A stretch of DNA of 64,000 bases from Flavobacterium lipolyticum (GCF_020905335.1 NZ_JAJJMN010000001.1:3286001-3350000); one strand, 5' to 3'; positions 8,910-17,884 are shown, numbered from the stretch's first letter. The notes: generated by a model not told the origin, from the sequence alone. Made by a program: numbers and translations.

Positions 8910-10151
8910 CTATTCGTTTAAAATGGTGCCAACATATGAATTAATTTCATGCACAATTTTTTCTGTAATCATCATTTTTCTATAATTTCTATCAATAAGA
9001 TTGAAAGTTCCTTTATATGAAAAATCTGGAAAGAAGATGTTTTCTTGACTACATAAATCGAAATATTTCCAATATTCAGTTTCATTTTTATTAAAACAGC
9101 CTAAAGATTCTATTGTTAATAACTTGTCCAATTGGAGTCCCTGAGGATAAATTCCCCAATAAAGCCAATCGTCTCCGGTTCCATTCCATATGAATAATTG
9201 AATCTTTCCATTTAACGATAGTCTCAAGCCATAATCGTTTGATGCTTCATAAGATTTTTTGTAAACCTCAAAATGTGTTGTACAAGTGACATCTTCCTTG
9301 CTCGGTTTTAAATTTACGATATAACCTTCCTTTTCGAGTTCAATACTTAATTCATACCAAAAATCCCAGACAGTATGCCATTTCACATGTTTAAAATTTT
9401 CAACAAGAAGTTTTGCGCTTGACATATTTTCACTGCTGCTAGAAATCAGATTTATAATTTCTAATCTCTCTTCCATATTTGTAAAATCGTTTGACATTTG
9501 TTTTATTAAATTTATGTACTGAATAATGCTTTCCCTTAAAAAGGGATGGGAGATACATTCCTGTAAGCAAAGTGTCAACCAAGTTTGTATTTCGTGTTCA
9601 TAATCAATAGTTTTTCCATTCATGTTATCTAAACTACCAAATTTTCCAAGGCTCTCCACTGTTGGATAATGTCCGTCTAATGTTAAGTAGAGTACATAGA
9701 TATTCTCTTTAGGGATATTTTCACTTAAATGTATTAAATCATAATAACCTTCTAGTTGGCCTCTGTGATAGTGATTTGAATCACCAGCCCAAATTTTATT
9801 CTCAATTATAATTGCTTGTTTTGAAACTCTATTAATAATTAAAATATCGATTTCTTTGAATTCAGATTTTTGAGATTCTGTCGGGTAAACTTTTACATTG
9901 GTCGTGTCAAAGTTTTCTATTGATAATTGCTCAAGGAATAATTTTAAAAAAGTTTCTTTTTTGTTATGCGTACTTTCGGGTGATAATAAAACTGAGATAA
10001 ATCTAGAGTGCAGTCTCACTTCATCAGTCTCCTTATGCAATACTTTGAAAATATTGAACTGTTCTTTGTCATTTTCAAGTAATCTGTATTTATAATTAAG
10101 TACGGATAATTTGGAAAGAAAAGTTGTTAAGCTATTTGTGTTGTGTAACAT
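8910..10151 (-). CDS. PD-(D/E)XK nuclease superfamily protein (PDDEXK_4-like)
   Basis: 413 residues. The nuclease core is easy to see: EIDILIIN (D102), IIIENKIW (E117 and K119), then HYHRGQLEGYYD with the conserved Q132. This order is the PF14281-like pattern of predicted nucleases. An N-terminal helical region (RLHSRFISVLLSPES) is also typical of that family. The C-terminal half (about 220-413) has Trp-rich strands (WHTVWDFWYELSIELEKEGY) of unknown role and could recognise a target. It is first in a two-gene operon with the GmrSD-like gene, a pairing that suggests a combined restriction system. Confidence 0.8.
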   Translation of the reverse strand: MLHNTNSLTTFLSKLSVLNYKYRLLENDKEQFNIFKVLHKETDEVRLHSRFISVLLSPESTHNKKETFLKLFLEQLSIENFDTTNVKVYPTESQKSEFKEIDILIINRVSKQAIIIENKIWAGDSNHYHRGQLEGYYDLIHLSENIPKENIYVLYLTLDGHYPTVESLGKFGSLDNMNGKTIDYEHEIQTWLTLCLQECISHPFLRESIIQYINLIKQMSNDFTNMEERLEIINLISSSSENMSSAKLLVENFKHVKWHTVWDFWYELSIELEKEGYIVNLKPSKEDVTCTTHFEVYKKSYEASNDYGLRLSLNGKIQLFIWNGTGDDWLYWGIYPQGLQLDKLLTIESLGCFNKNETEYWKYFDLCSQENIFFPDFSYKGTFNLIDRNYRKMMITEKIVHEINSYVGTILNE

Positions 10152-10234
10152 CTAGATAAAATAAAAGTAATTAAGGTTTTATTGTTTTCAATGTGTTTCA
10201 GGTCGAGTAAAAATAATTATGTTGTATTAGACCT

Positions 10235-10363
10235 TCACTGATGTTTTTTTGTAAGTTCATCTAGTAACTCTGATGATTCTATAGATTCTCTATTTTTAAC
10301 AGAATCTTCTTTTCAACCTAATTTATCTATTACTTCTTGTATTATTCTGGCTTTATTTTTCAT
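10235..10363 (-). pseudogene. possible small gene with in-frame TGA upstream of the nuclease operon
   Basis: Starting at ATG 10363, a 42-codon frame reads MKNKARIIQEVIDKLG, hits TGA, then continues KEDSVKNRESIESSELLDELTKKHQ to a second TGA at 10235. Both halves look like one charged helical peptide. A single change of TGG to TGA would explain the break. It lies 83 bp upstream of the PD-(D/E)XK start. It may be a dead small regulator or simply chance. Confidence 0.3.
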
Positions 10364-10790
10364 CTGTTTTTTTTAATAGTTATTCTAAAGCTAATATCTT
10401 AATTTTTATTGCTATAACTAGAATTAATCTCAAAGATACGACGGTTTTTTTTTTAAAATTTATGGTTTTCCGTAATGCTTTTTGTTTATTGGCAAATTAG
10501 GTCTTTGGTTAGAAAATAACTCTAGTATAATTGCAGTTAATAGATAAAGTCACAGACTTCACTTTAAATCAAGTGTTAAAAAAACTGAAAGATGTTATGA
10601 ATTGACCGAGATTTCCTTTCTATCACCCACAATGAAAGAAAAGTATTTTGATCTTTTAAGTAAGAGGCTTAGCAGATTCTAATAGTTGAAGCTCAGATCT
10701 ATTACTAATAGTTATACAACTTAATTCTTAGACTAGTGTAAAACTATACCCATGTTTTTTTGGATATAGTTTTAAAGTCTTTAGTAAAAC
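10364..10790. other. non-coding stretch with a GGTTTTCC repeat copy
   Basis: AT-rich and without a convincing gene. It includes one copy (10459-10476) of an 18-nt motif, TTTATGGTTTTCCGTAAT, that recurs at 31872 in the same orientation and inverted at 11357. Confidence 0.45.
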
Positions 10791-11078
10791 CTAATTAGCA
10801 GATTCACACCATTTTGATTTTAGTTCATTAACCTTTTTCAGAAGTAAATTGTTATCATTTATTTCCTGGGCGGTAAACAAACCAATAATTTCATAGCCAG
10901 TCTTCGCTGTAGGTTTTACGGCAATAAAATCTAAAAAATAAAACTGCGGGTTTCCTACATTGAAAATTAACGGATATTCAATTCCCGGCATTGGATTTTT
11001 AATAGTAGTTTGGAATAAATTGGCAATTTGTGCAATGTTATTTGCATTTAAAAAATCACATATGTAAATGTTCATCAT
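10791..11078 (-). CDS. hypothetical protein, 95 residues
   Basis: No family recognised. The product is compact and looks globular (YPLIFNVGNPQFYFLDFIAVKPTAKTGYEIIGLFTAQEINDNN), with no signal peptide or membrane segment. Two adjacent ATG codons at 11078 and 11075 offer the start. The sequence has normal amino-acid balance for this genome, which makes it more credible than the hydrophobic frame to its right. Confidence 0.5.
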   Translation of the reverse strand: MMNIYICDFLNANNIAQIANLFQTTIKNPMPGIEYPLIFNVGNPQFYFLDFIAVKPTAKTGYEIIGLFTAQEINDNNLLLKKVNELKSKWCESAN

Positions 11079-11494
11079 TTTGGATTATTAGGTTAAAAAA
11101 AACTTTTCCATTCAAATGTCATACCAATCTGTGTTCCGTGTCAGGGTATAGCTTAAATATTCTTTTCTATTTAATCTTGTTTTTTTATCAAGAATGTAAA
11201 GCATAGCGATATTATCGTATTTCAAGGATAATATACATATATATAATCTTGATGCTACTTTGGCAGAAAGAATCAGCGAGTAAAAAATTAAAAACAGGTA
11301 ATAATACGTACTTTTAAATTTAAATATATGAGTTACTTTACATCTTATCAAATAATTTGATTGCGGAAAACCGTAAACTATTTTATTTAATTATTCTTAA
11401 TATTACTGAAAGTATTTAATAGATATTGATGTATTTTTTATGAATGACTTAATAACTAAATTGGAGTGCTTATAATATAAAATAAATCATAATT
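11079..11494. other. intergenic region upstream of the TIR/Thoeris run
   Basis: It contains a doubtful minus-strand 79-codon frame (11112-11351) with long hydrophobic, Tyr-rich stretches that I do not accept as a gene. It also holds an inverted copy (11357-11377) of the GGTTTTCC motif. The promoter for the long plus-strand gene run from 11495 must lie here, but no clear TAnnTTTG box was found. Confidence 0.45.
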
Positions 11495-12667
11495 ATGAAA
11501 TATAAATATCAAATTATTCTTCTAGGTTCACTTGGAGAGTTATCAGAAAAAATAATTAGCCTTTTTTTTGAAAAAGTAAAAGAATTAAAACTTCCTATTA
11601 ATTCATTTATGATTATTTATGATAAAAATTTCGAGTCTAATTACTCGGGAAATCAACCTTCCTTTGTTTTTTATTTTGGTGCTAAAAATGGAGACTTTAA
11701 AAACATTGATTTAATTGATAGATTAGTAAAGGATGGTGCTTTAATACTTCCTATATTTTACACCAAAGATTTATTCAGCTCTGAAATTCCAAAAATTTTA
11801 GAAAATCAAAATGGATTGCTATATGATGTAACAAAAGACGATAAAATTATTAATTTAGCACTTGAGTCGTTCGGAAAATTAAGACAAACCCGAAAAGTTT
11901 TTATTAGTTATAGAAGGGATGAATCCACTTCTGTTGCAATTCAGTTATATGAAGCATTGGAAAAAAATAACTTTGATGTATTTTTAGACACACATTCTAT
12001 AAAACAAGGAGAACCATTTCAAGAAGAACTTTGGCATCGTATGGCTGATTGTGATGTGATTGTTTTGCTAAATACACCAGAATTTTTAACCAGTAGATGG
12101 TGTAAAGAAGAAATTGCAGAAGCAAGTGCAAAGAAAATAGGCATAATTCAGCTTATATGGCCAAATCACAAACTTGACAATACTTCTGAATTCTGCTTCC
12201 CAACTCAATTAGAAGAATCTGATTTTGAAGAAGGGAATTTTAATGACAAGAATAAATCTAAGCTTAAGCAGAGTTTTGTTGATGAATTAGTAATGAAAGC
12301 TGAATCTATTAGAGCTAGAAATTTAGCGTCTAGACAAGATAGTTTGATTACTGAATTTACCAATTTTGCTGTAATGTATGGGAAAAAAGTAAATCTGCAA
12401 CCTGAAAGATTTATTACAGAAGAATTAGGTAAAAACAAAAGAAGAATTTTTATACCGATTATAGGTATTCCACAATCTATTGACTGCAACCAACATGCTG
12501 AATTAAAAAGAGAACTTCATGAATTTGACATTGAGAGTATATATTTAATATATGATGATGTTCGGATTAGAGCAAAATGGTTAAATCATTTAGATTGGTT
12601 AAATGATTATTTAGAAATTAAAACATTAAAAAAGCAAAATTTTAACAAATGGCTGCAACAGAATTGA
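11495..12667 (+). CDS. TIR-domain protein paired with a SLOG gene
   Basis: 390 residues. Residues 1-125 form an unrecognised alpha/beta domain. A TIR domain follows at about 132-260, starting with KVFISYRRDES (box 1), then FDVFLDTHSIKQGEPFQEELW and the active-site stretch SRWCKEEIAEA, where E206 is at the W+4 position of the catalytic Glu in NAD-cleaving TIRs. Residues 290-390 are another unknown segment (RRIFIPIIGIPQSID). The SLOG gene overlaps its 3' end by 19 bp, so the two are coupled. TIR domains of this kind make or cleave NAD-derived signals; here the output is unknown. Confidence 0.82.
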   Translation: MKYKYQIILLGSLGELSEKIISLFFEKVKELKLPINSFMIIYDKNFESNYSGNQPSFVFYFGAKNGDFKNIDLIDRLVKDGALILPIFYTKDLFSSEIPKILENQNGLLYDVTKDDKIINLALESFGKLRQTRKVFISYRRDESTSVAIQLYEALEKNNFDVFLDTHSIKQGEPFQEELWHRMADCDVIVLLNTPEFLTSRWCKEEIAEASAKKIGIIQLIWPNHKLDNTSEFCFPTQLEESDFEEGNFNDKNKSKLKQSFVDELVMKAESIRARNLASRQDSLITEFTNFAVMYGKKVNLQPERFITEELGKNKRRIFIPIIGIPQSIDCNQHAELKRELHEFDIESIYLIYDDVRIRAKWLNHLDWLNDYLEIKTLKKQNFNKWLQQN

Positions 12668-13245
12668 AAAATATATTTCTATCCGCAAGTATTCCTCTTC
12701 CTGAAAGAGAGCATAAATATTACAATACTTCCGATGTAATTGCAATTAGAGACTCAGTTATTGCTTTAGCAATGAGCGTTATTCCAGAGCATAAATTGGT
12801 TTGGGGAGGCCATCCTTCTATAACACCACTTATTAATTATGTATGTCAAAAATTAGGAATAAATATTCAGCAACATGTAGCAATTTACCAATCAAAATTT
12901 TTTGAGAAATTTTATCCTCTTGATAACAACCAATTTGAGAATATATTTCAAACCGAAAATTTAGGAGAAAGAAATCAAAGTTTACTTCTAATGCGCAAAA
13001 CTATGTTTAATTCATTCCAATTTAATGCCGGTGTGTTTATTGGAGGTATGGAAGGAGTTGAAGAGGAATATAATTTGTTCAAAGAAATGCAACCTAATGC
13101 AATGATAATTGTTTTAGAGAGTACAGGAGGTGCAGCAAAAATTATATATGACGAATTGTTACCAGCAGAGTTCAAAAACGAAAGATTAGTAAAAGATTAC
13201 AGATATATGAGTTTGTTTCAAAAAATATTGATTGATAAAATTTAA
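12649..13245 (+). CDS. stand-alone SLOG-domain nucleotide sensor/processor
   Basis: 198 residues, almost entirely a Rossmann-like SLOG domain. It starts KNIFLSASIPLPERE, has the Gly-rich ligand loop LVWGGHPSITPLI, and ends with the second conserved loop GVFIGGMEGVEEEYNLF and LESTGGAAKIIYDE. SLOG domains bind or produce nucleotide-type messengers; in ThsA such a domain binds the cyclic ADP-ribose isomer made by ThsB. The ATG overlaps the TIR gene by 19 bp, so translational coupling is expected. It lacks any fused effector, so it may be a sink, a sensor or an enzyme for the TIR product. Confidence 0.78.
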   Translation: MAATELKNIFLSASIPLPEREHKYYNTSDVIAIRDSVIALAMSVIPEHKLVWGGHPSITPLINYVCQKLGINIQQHVAIYQSKFFEKFYPLDNNQFENIFQTENLGERNQSLLLMRKTMFNSFQFNAGVFIGGMEGVEEEYNLFKEMQPNAMIIVLESTGGAAKIIYDELLPAEFKNERLVKDYRYMSLFQKILIDKI

Positions 13246-13249
13246 AATT

Positions 13250-13714
13250 ATGCCTAGAAAAGTCTTTTATAGCTTCCATTTTGACAATGATAATTGGAGG
13301 GCTGGTCAAATTAGAAACATTGGTTCAGTTGAAGGCGATAAGCCTGTAAATGGGAATAAATGGGAAGAAGTAAAAAGCAAGAGTGATTTAAGCATTCAAG
13401 CATGGATAGATGAAAATCTTAAAGATAAATCCTGTTTAGTTGTTCTAATTGGAGAAAAAACTAGTGAACGTAAATGGGTAAACTATGAAATGAATAAAGC
13501 TTGGGAATTAGGTAAAGCGGTCTGTGGAATTTACATTCACAAGTTAGAAGATTCTAACGGAAAGCAATGTACGAAAGGAAAGAACCCATTAGCAAGTCAT
13601 ATTCCCGTTTTTGAATCAGATTATTCATCAAGTAGCTATGTATATGACGACATTAAAAATAACATAGCAGATTTAGTTGAAAAAGCAATAACAGTTAGAA
13701 ATCAATATAGATAA
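13250..13714 (+). CDS. thsB: TIR-like (MTH538 family) Thoeris ThsB-type protein
   Basis: ATG 13250 is chosen over an upstream TTG at 13232. The product has about 154 residues and is entirely a TIR-like domain of the type seen in ThsB. It begins KVFYSFHFDND, then AWIDENLKDKSCLVVLIGEKT, and SERKWVNYEMNKAWELGKAVCGIYIH with the presumed catalytic Glu E80. ThsB proteins sense phage and convert NAD to a signalling ADP-ribose isomer. It follows the SLOG gene by 4 bp and precedes the next TIR gene by 1 bp, all on one strand. Confidence 0.82.
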   Translation: MPRKVFYSFHFDNDNWRAGQIRNIGSVEGDKPVNGNKWEEVKSKSDLSIQAWIDENLKDKSCLVVLIGEKTSERKWVNYEMNKAWELGKAVCGIYIHKLEDSNGKQCTKGKNPLASHIPVFESDYSSSSYVYDDIKNNIADLVEKAITVRNQYR

Positions 13715-13715
13715 T

Positions 13716-14414
13716 ATGGGGAAAAATATTTTTGTTTCTTATAAATATGCAGATATATTGGTTAGCTCTTTAAAAAAAAGAGAACTTGCTTACGTTAATG
13801 GAGGTTTCATTACTAGAGACAGGTTAACTAGAGTAAGAGATTATGTTGATGAACTTCAATCTATTTTAGATGATGAAGATCATATTAATTTAGGAGAAAA
13901 AGATGGTGAAAGTTTAAAAGATTTTTCGGAAGGATATATTCAATCAAGTTTAAAAGACAAAATATATAGGAGTTCAATAACGATCGTTATGATTTCTAAA
14001 GGCATGGTAGAAGCATATTCTGCTGAAAAAGATCAATGGATACCATGGGAGGTTTGCTATTCCCTTAAAGAAATTACTAGAAATGATAGGACGAGTCGTA
14101 TGAATGCAGTTTTAGGAATTGTTCTGCCTGATGAAAATAATTCATATGAATGGTATTACACCGAAAATTCAGCATGTAATTGTACCTCACATCATACCGA
14201 TAAACTTTTTAATATTTTAAACAGAAATATGTTTAATATGAAGAATCCGACTGAATCTTCATGCAATGGATTAGTAATTTATCATGGAGATTTCTCATTT
14301 ATTAAAACAGTTAAGTGGAGTGATTTTAAAATCGACCCTAATCTATATTTAAATAAAGCTATTGAAATAAGAGATAAAAAAGATCTTTATAATATTAAGA
14401 AAAGTATTGATTAA
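13716..14414 (+). CDS. TIR-like protein, putative Thoeris phage sensor
   Basis: 232 residues, starting GKNIFVSYKYAD. The TIR-like core runs to about residue 150, with SSLKDKIYRSSITIVMISKGM and DQWIPWEVCYSLKEI containing the candidate catalytic E112 (W-x-x-W-E). A long loop (30-70) and a C-terminal tail (NCTSHHTDKLFNILNRNMFN) distinguish it from its neighbours. It is separated by one base from the gene before and is directly abutted by the gene after, whose ATG follows the stop codon immediately. In Thoeris, different ThsB proteins recognise different phages, so sequence divergence among neighbours fits that role. Confidence 0.8.
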   Translation: MGKNIFVSYKYADILVSSLKKRELAYVNGGFITRDRLTRVRDYVDELQSILDDEDHINLGEKDGESLKDFSEGYIQSSLKDKIYRSSITIVMISKGMVEAYSAEKDQWIPWEVCYSLKEITRNDRTSRMNAVLGIVLPDENNSYEWYYTENSACNCTSHHTDKLFNILNRNMFNMKNPTESSCNGLVIYHGDFSFIKTVKWSDFKIDPNLYLNKAIEIRDKKDLYNIKKSID

Positions 14415-14993
14415 ATGAGTTTTATATTTGAATCAAAGCTAATTGAATTTAGTAAGCAGAAAAGGAATTTCTCTTCATTAAATGAGAGTTTAAATAAATT
14501 CAAGAATGAATCAAAGACATCTAAAACAAAAGTTTTTCTTTCACACAAACATGGAGAGACAGAAGCATTGAATGGAACAATTACTTTACTTAAGCAAGAA
14601 GGAATTTCTATTTACGTAGACTGGATGGATGAAGGTATGCCAAAATTTACATGTGGCCTTACTGCTAAAAGAATCAAAGAAAAAATTAAAGAAAATGACA
14701 AATTTATAATCTTAGCTACAGAAGGAGCAATTAATTCGAAGTGGTGTAATTGGGAACTTGGTTTAGGTGATGCTGCAAAGTATATTGATAATATAGCTAT
14801 TCTTCCAGTTGTAAAAGATCAACAATCCTATAATGGCTCTGAATATTTAGAAATTTACCCCTTTATAGAGTATGAGGATGGTCTTAATAAGCGCATAAAC
14901 GGTAACTATATATCTAAAGGTTATTATGTAAAATATCCGGCTATAAATAACAGTCATTTTATAATTGAACTATCTGAATGGTTAAGAAGGTAA
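14415..14993 (+). CDS. TIR-domain protein, putative Thoeris ThsB variant
   Basis: 192 residues. A 35-residue N-terminal helix-rich lead is followed by a TIR domain: KVFLSHKHGETEAL, ISIYVDWMDEGMP, and INSKWCNWELGLGDA with the catalytic candidate E114 after W110-C111. The core is closer to classic bacterial TIR_2 domains than the MTH538-like copies on either side. Its ATG directly follows the TAA of the previous gene. thsA begins 89 bp downstream. Product chemistry (cyclic ADP-ribose isomer or other) cannot be read from sequence. Confidence 0.8.
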   Translation: MSFIFESKLIEFSKQKRNFSSLNESLNKFKNESKTSKTKVFLSHKHGETEALNGTITLLKQEGISIYVDWMDEGMPKFTCGLTAKRIKEKIKENDKFIILATEGAINSKWCNWELGLGDAAKYIDNIAILPVVKDQQSYNGSEYLEIYPFIEYEDGLNKRINGNYISKGYYVKYPAINNSHFIIELSEWLRR

Positions 14994-15082
14994 ATAACAA
15001 TATAAGAAATCTACAGCTATGAGTTATTATTGAAAATGATAAAGCTGAAAGTTAAGCACAATATAGTAAAATAAGAAATAGT

Positions 15083-16522
15083 ATGGATTTAGAAAAAAAG
15101 GAAATTAAAGCTTTTATTACTGATTATGTTGATAAACTGAGACAAGGTAATGCAACGATTTTAATTGGTGCGGGATTATCAAAAGCTGCTGGATTTGTTG
15201 ACTGGAAAGGTTTACTCAAAGACTTAGCCACTGAATTAGGTTTGCGAATTGAAGATGAAAATGATTTAATTTCAATAGCACAATTTCATAAAAATGCAAA
15301 ACAAAATAGAAATAAAATTGATGAGAAAATAGTCAATGAATTTACAGACAAAGATATAGAGACAGAAAATCATCACATCATAGCCAGGTTACCATTTAAC
15401 ACAATTTGGACAACCAATTATGATGATCTTATAGAAGATGCTCATTATAAATACGACAAAAAAGTAGATGTAAAAAGCGAAGTAAATAGTCTTTTTATTA
15501 ATCGGGATAATCGTGCATGCATTTTATACAAAATGCATGGTGATAAAGATCATCCAAACAAAGCAGTTTTATTAAAAGAAGATTATGAAAAATATTACTA
15601 TACTCATGAGCCTTTCATTGCCCTCTTAAACTCTGAACTAATCACCAAGTCATTTTTATTTATTGGATTTAGCTTTACAGATCCAAATATAAATTATGTT
15701 TTTGGAAGACTAACACATAGGTATAGTGATCAGAGTAAAGATCATTATTCTATTATGAAAAGATGTTCAATAAATGACTATAAAGAAGATCATAATAAAT
15801 TTCAATATGAGACAATTAAGCAACAATTGTTTATTGAAGAGCTGAAAAGATATAGAGTAAATACAATATTAATCGAAAATTATCCTGACTTAACTCAAAT
15901 TTTAAATGAAATTGAGAGAAAATATAACTCACACTCCGTTTTTATTTCTGGAAGTGCAGTTGAATATGGGAATTTCACAGTATCAGAAGCTCAACAATTT
16001 CTTCATTTATTATCAAAAAGAATTGTTGAAAGAAAATTAAATGTAGTAAATGGTTTTGGGTTAGGAGTTGGAAGTTCTATAATAAATGGGGCTTTAGATG
16101 CTGTTTATGCCAATCCAATAAAATATTCAGAGGAACAACTAATTATTAAACCCTTTCCTCAATTTGAAACCGGTAATAAAAAACTTGAAGTATTATGGGA
16201 AGAATACAGACAAAAAATGATTTCAAGAGCTGGGATTATTCTTTTTGTTTTTGGTAATAACGATGAAGGTAATGGAATTGAAGATGCTGTTGGACTTAAA
16301 AGAGAGTTTACTATTGCAATGGAAAAAGGATTAATACCAATTCCCATACATTATACGGGTTATATGACAAAAAATATATTTGATGACTTACAAAAAAACT
16401 TCATAGAGTTAGGTTTATCGGAAGATTTAATGAAAGATATAGCTAATTTGGAATTGAATAAAAATAATTTTTCTGAATCAATAGATCAAATAATAGAAAT
16501 TATAAATAAAATACTTTTATAA
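15083..16522 (+). CDS. thsA: Thoeris effector ThsA (SIR2-like NADase plus SLOG sensor)
   Basis: 479 residues, the usual ThsA size. The N-terminal SIR2-like domain has ATILIGAGLSKAAGF (NAD loop), WTTNYDDLIEDA with N112, LYKMHGDKDHP with H152, and FIGFSFTDPN. N112 and H152 are the catalytic positions reported for Bacillus cereus ThsA and fall here at the same numbers. From about residue 284 the SLOG sensor follows: SVFISGSAVEYG, VVNGFGLGVGSSIINGAL, and the ligand-side stretch YRQKMISRAGIILFVFGN. In characterised systems the ThsB-made ADP-ribose isomer binds the SLOG domain and triggers NAD depletion, aborting infection. TIR genes flank it on both sides. Confidence 0.93.
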   Translation: MDLEKKEIKAFITDYVDKLRQGNATILIGAGLSKAAGFVDWKGLLKDLATELGLRIEDENDLISIAQFHKNAKQNRNKIDEKIVNEFTDKDIETENHHIIARLPFNTIWTTNYDDLIEDAHYKYDKKVDVKSEVNSLFINRDNRACILYKMHGDKDHPNKAVLLKEDYEKYYYTHEPFIALLNSELITKSFLFIGFSFTDPNINYVFGRLTHRYSDQSKDHYSIMKRCSINDYKEDHNKFQYETIKQQLFIEELKRYRVNTILIENYPDLTQILNEIERKYNSHSVFISGSAVEYGNFTVSEAQQFLHLLSKRIVERKLNVVNGFGLGVGSSIINGALDAVYANPIKYSEEQLIIKPFPQFETGNKKLEVLWEEYRQKMISRAGIILFVFGNNDEGNGIEDAVGLKREFTIAMEKGLIPIPIHYTGYMTKNIFDDLQKNFIELGLSEDLMKDIANLELNKNNFSESIDQIIEIINKILL

Positions 16523-16730
16523 AATGGAAAGATGATAAATATTATGTAATTTTCAAAGTATAATGATTTATTAAAAATTCAGCAATTTGCAACATTTCAT
16601 AATTAGAATAAAATGATGTCTGTTTTGGACATATGTTTTAATATGCTAAAAAAGATGATGACTTAAACATTAAAAGATGAATTGAGTACGCTATTAATGT
16701 GATAAAGAAAAGTTCCAATAACTGTAATAT

Positions 16731-17213
16731 ATGAGCAAGCAAAAAAATATTTTCATTAGTCATTATGAAAAAGATGATTCACATGTGCAGTCTTTAAAAA
16801 AAAGATTAATTAGAGATGGCTATGATGTCAGAAATTTTTCTGTTGATAGTACAAAACATAAAGACGGACGTAGACCATCAGATGCGGTAATTAAAAGATT
16901 ACTTGATATAAGAATCAAAGCAGCAAGTACATTTATTTGTCTTTTAGGACCAGATACTCATACTAGAAAATGGGTTAATTATGAAATAAGAAAAGCTTAT
17001 CTAGAAGGGAAAAAAATCATTGGTATTTACAGTCATGGTAATAAGGATAATGTAGAGTTACCTGAAGCATTTAAGAAATATGGAAGTTCTACTTTGGGAT
17101 GGAACTCAATAGAAAAACTTGGTGATATTATTTCTGGTGGAAATATTCCATTTGAAAATCCTGATGGATCCAAATCAAATAATTTACATAATTCAAAACG
17201 AATAAAGTGTTAA
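16731..17213 (+). CDS. thsB: TIR-like Thoeris ThsB
   Basis: 160 residues. The MTH538-type TIR domain occupies residues 5-110: KNIFISHYEKDDSHVQSLKKRL, YDVRNFSVDSTKHKDGRRPSDAV, ASTFICLLGPDTHTRKWVNYEIRKAYLEGKK in consecutive pieces. The candidate catalytic Glu is E85, the number given for B. cereus ThsB. The tail after residue 125 is polar and probably disordered. It lies 208 bp after thsA and only 9 bp before the Nmad2 gene, so it could be the last Thoeris gene and the first gene of a joint transcript with the next cassette. Confidence 0.86.
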   Translation: MSKQKNIFISHYEKDDSHVQSLKKRLIRDGYDVRNFSVDSTKHKDGRRPSDAVIKRLLDIRIKAASTFICLLGPDTHTRKWVNYEIRKAYLEGKKIIGIYSHGNKDNVELPEAFKKYGSSTLGWNSIEKLGDIISGGNIPFENPDGSKSNNLHNSKRIKC

Positions 17214-17222
17214 ATATAATTT

Positions 17223-17855
17223 ATGAAAACATACTCTTATTTATTAGAACATGATTATGGACTTGCTCCAAATCCATTTGGGAAATACTGTACACTAGGA
17301 GTTTGTAAACCAAAAATACGTAGTAGTGGTAACCTTAAAGTAGGGGATTGGATTATTGGAACTGGCTCTAGAGCGTTAGAAAATATCTCAGGAAAGGATT
17401 ATGTTCATCATATAATTTATGCAATGAAAGTAGAAGAAATTTTGTCTTATGAAAACTATTGGTTAGATGTTCGATTTGGTTATAAAAAGCCAATTTTGAA
17501 TGGATCATTAGTAACAATATATGGAGATAATATTTACCATAAAGATGATGAAGGTAATTGGATACAGGAAGATTCTGCTCATTCTTTAATTGATGGGGTT
17601 ACTAATGAAGAGCATTTAAAAAAAGATATTAGTGGTAAGAATGTATTAATAAGTGAAAACTTTTATTATTTTGGAGATAGTGCACCAAGTCTGCCTGAAG
17701 AGTTATTTGATGTTTGTCATTCCGGAATTGGGGAAAAAATAATTAGATCTCCAAAACAAGATAAATTAGTGGAATGGTTAACTGGAAATTATAAAATTGG
17801 AATATATGGAGATCCTATAAATTGGATAGAACATAATCAATTAGATTTGTTTTAA
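17223..17855 (+). CDS. Nmad2-like putative nucleotide-modification-associated protein
   Basis: 210 residues. The sequence follows the Nmad2 family pattern: KTYSYLLEHDYGLAPNPFG, YCTLGVCKPKIR, then GDWIIGTGSRAL, AMKVEEILSYENYW, ending with a conserved Gly-rich GDSAPSLPE and CHSGIGEKI. This family was defined by its association with DNA-hypermodification genes of phages and bacteria and has no proven reaction. It starts 9 bp after a ThsB gene and is followed 29 bp later by the dCTP-deaminase-like gene. Soluble, without signal peptide. Confidence 0.75.
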   Translation: MKTYSYLLEHDYGLAPNPFGKYCTLGVCKPKIRSSGNLKVGDWIIGTGSRALENISGKDYVHHIIYAMKVEEILSYENYWLDVRFGYKKPILNGSLVTIYGDNIYHKDDEGNWIQEDSAHSLIDGVTNEEHLKKDISGKNVLISENFYYFGDSAPSLPEELFDVCHSGIGEKIIRSPKQDKLVEWLTGNYKIGIYGDPINWIEHNQLDLF

Positions 17856-17884
17856 TATCTTTACTAAAATAAATCCAATTTTTA

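Noticed and set aside
11112..11351. 79-codon hydrophobic minus-strand frame
   Set aside because: Long Tyr/Phe/Ile runs typical of AT-rich non-coding DNA, and no recognisable family or neighbour logic.
10459..11377. GGTTTTCC repeats considered as CRISPR repeats
   Set aside because: Only three copies, irregular spacing and mixed orientation; no cas gene is present anywhere in the window.
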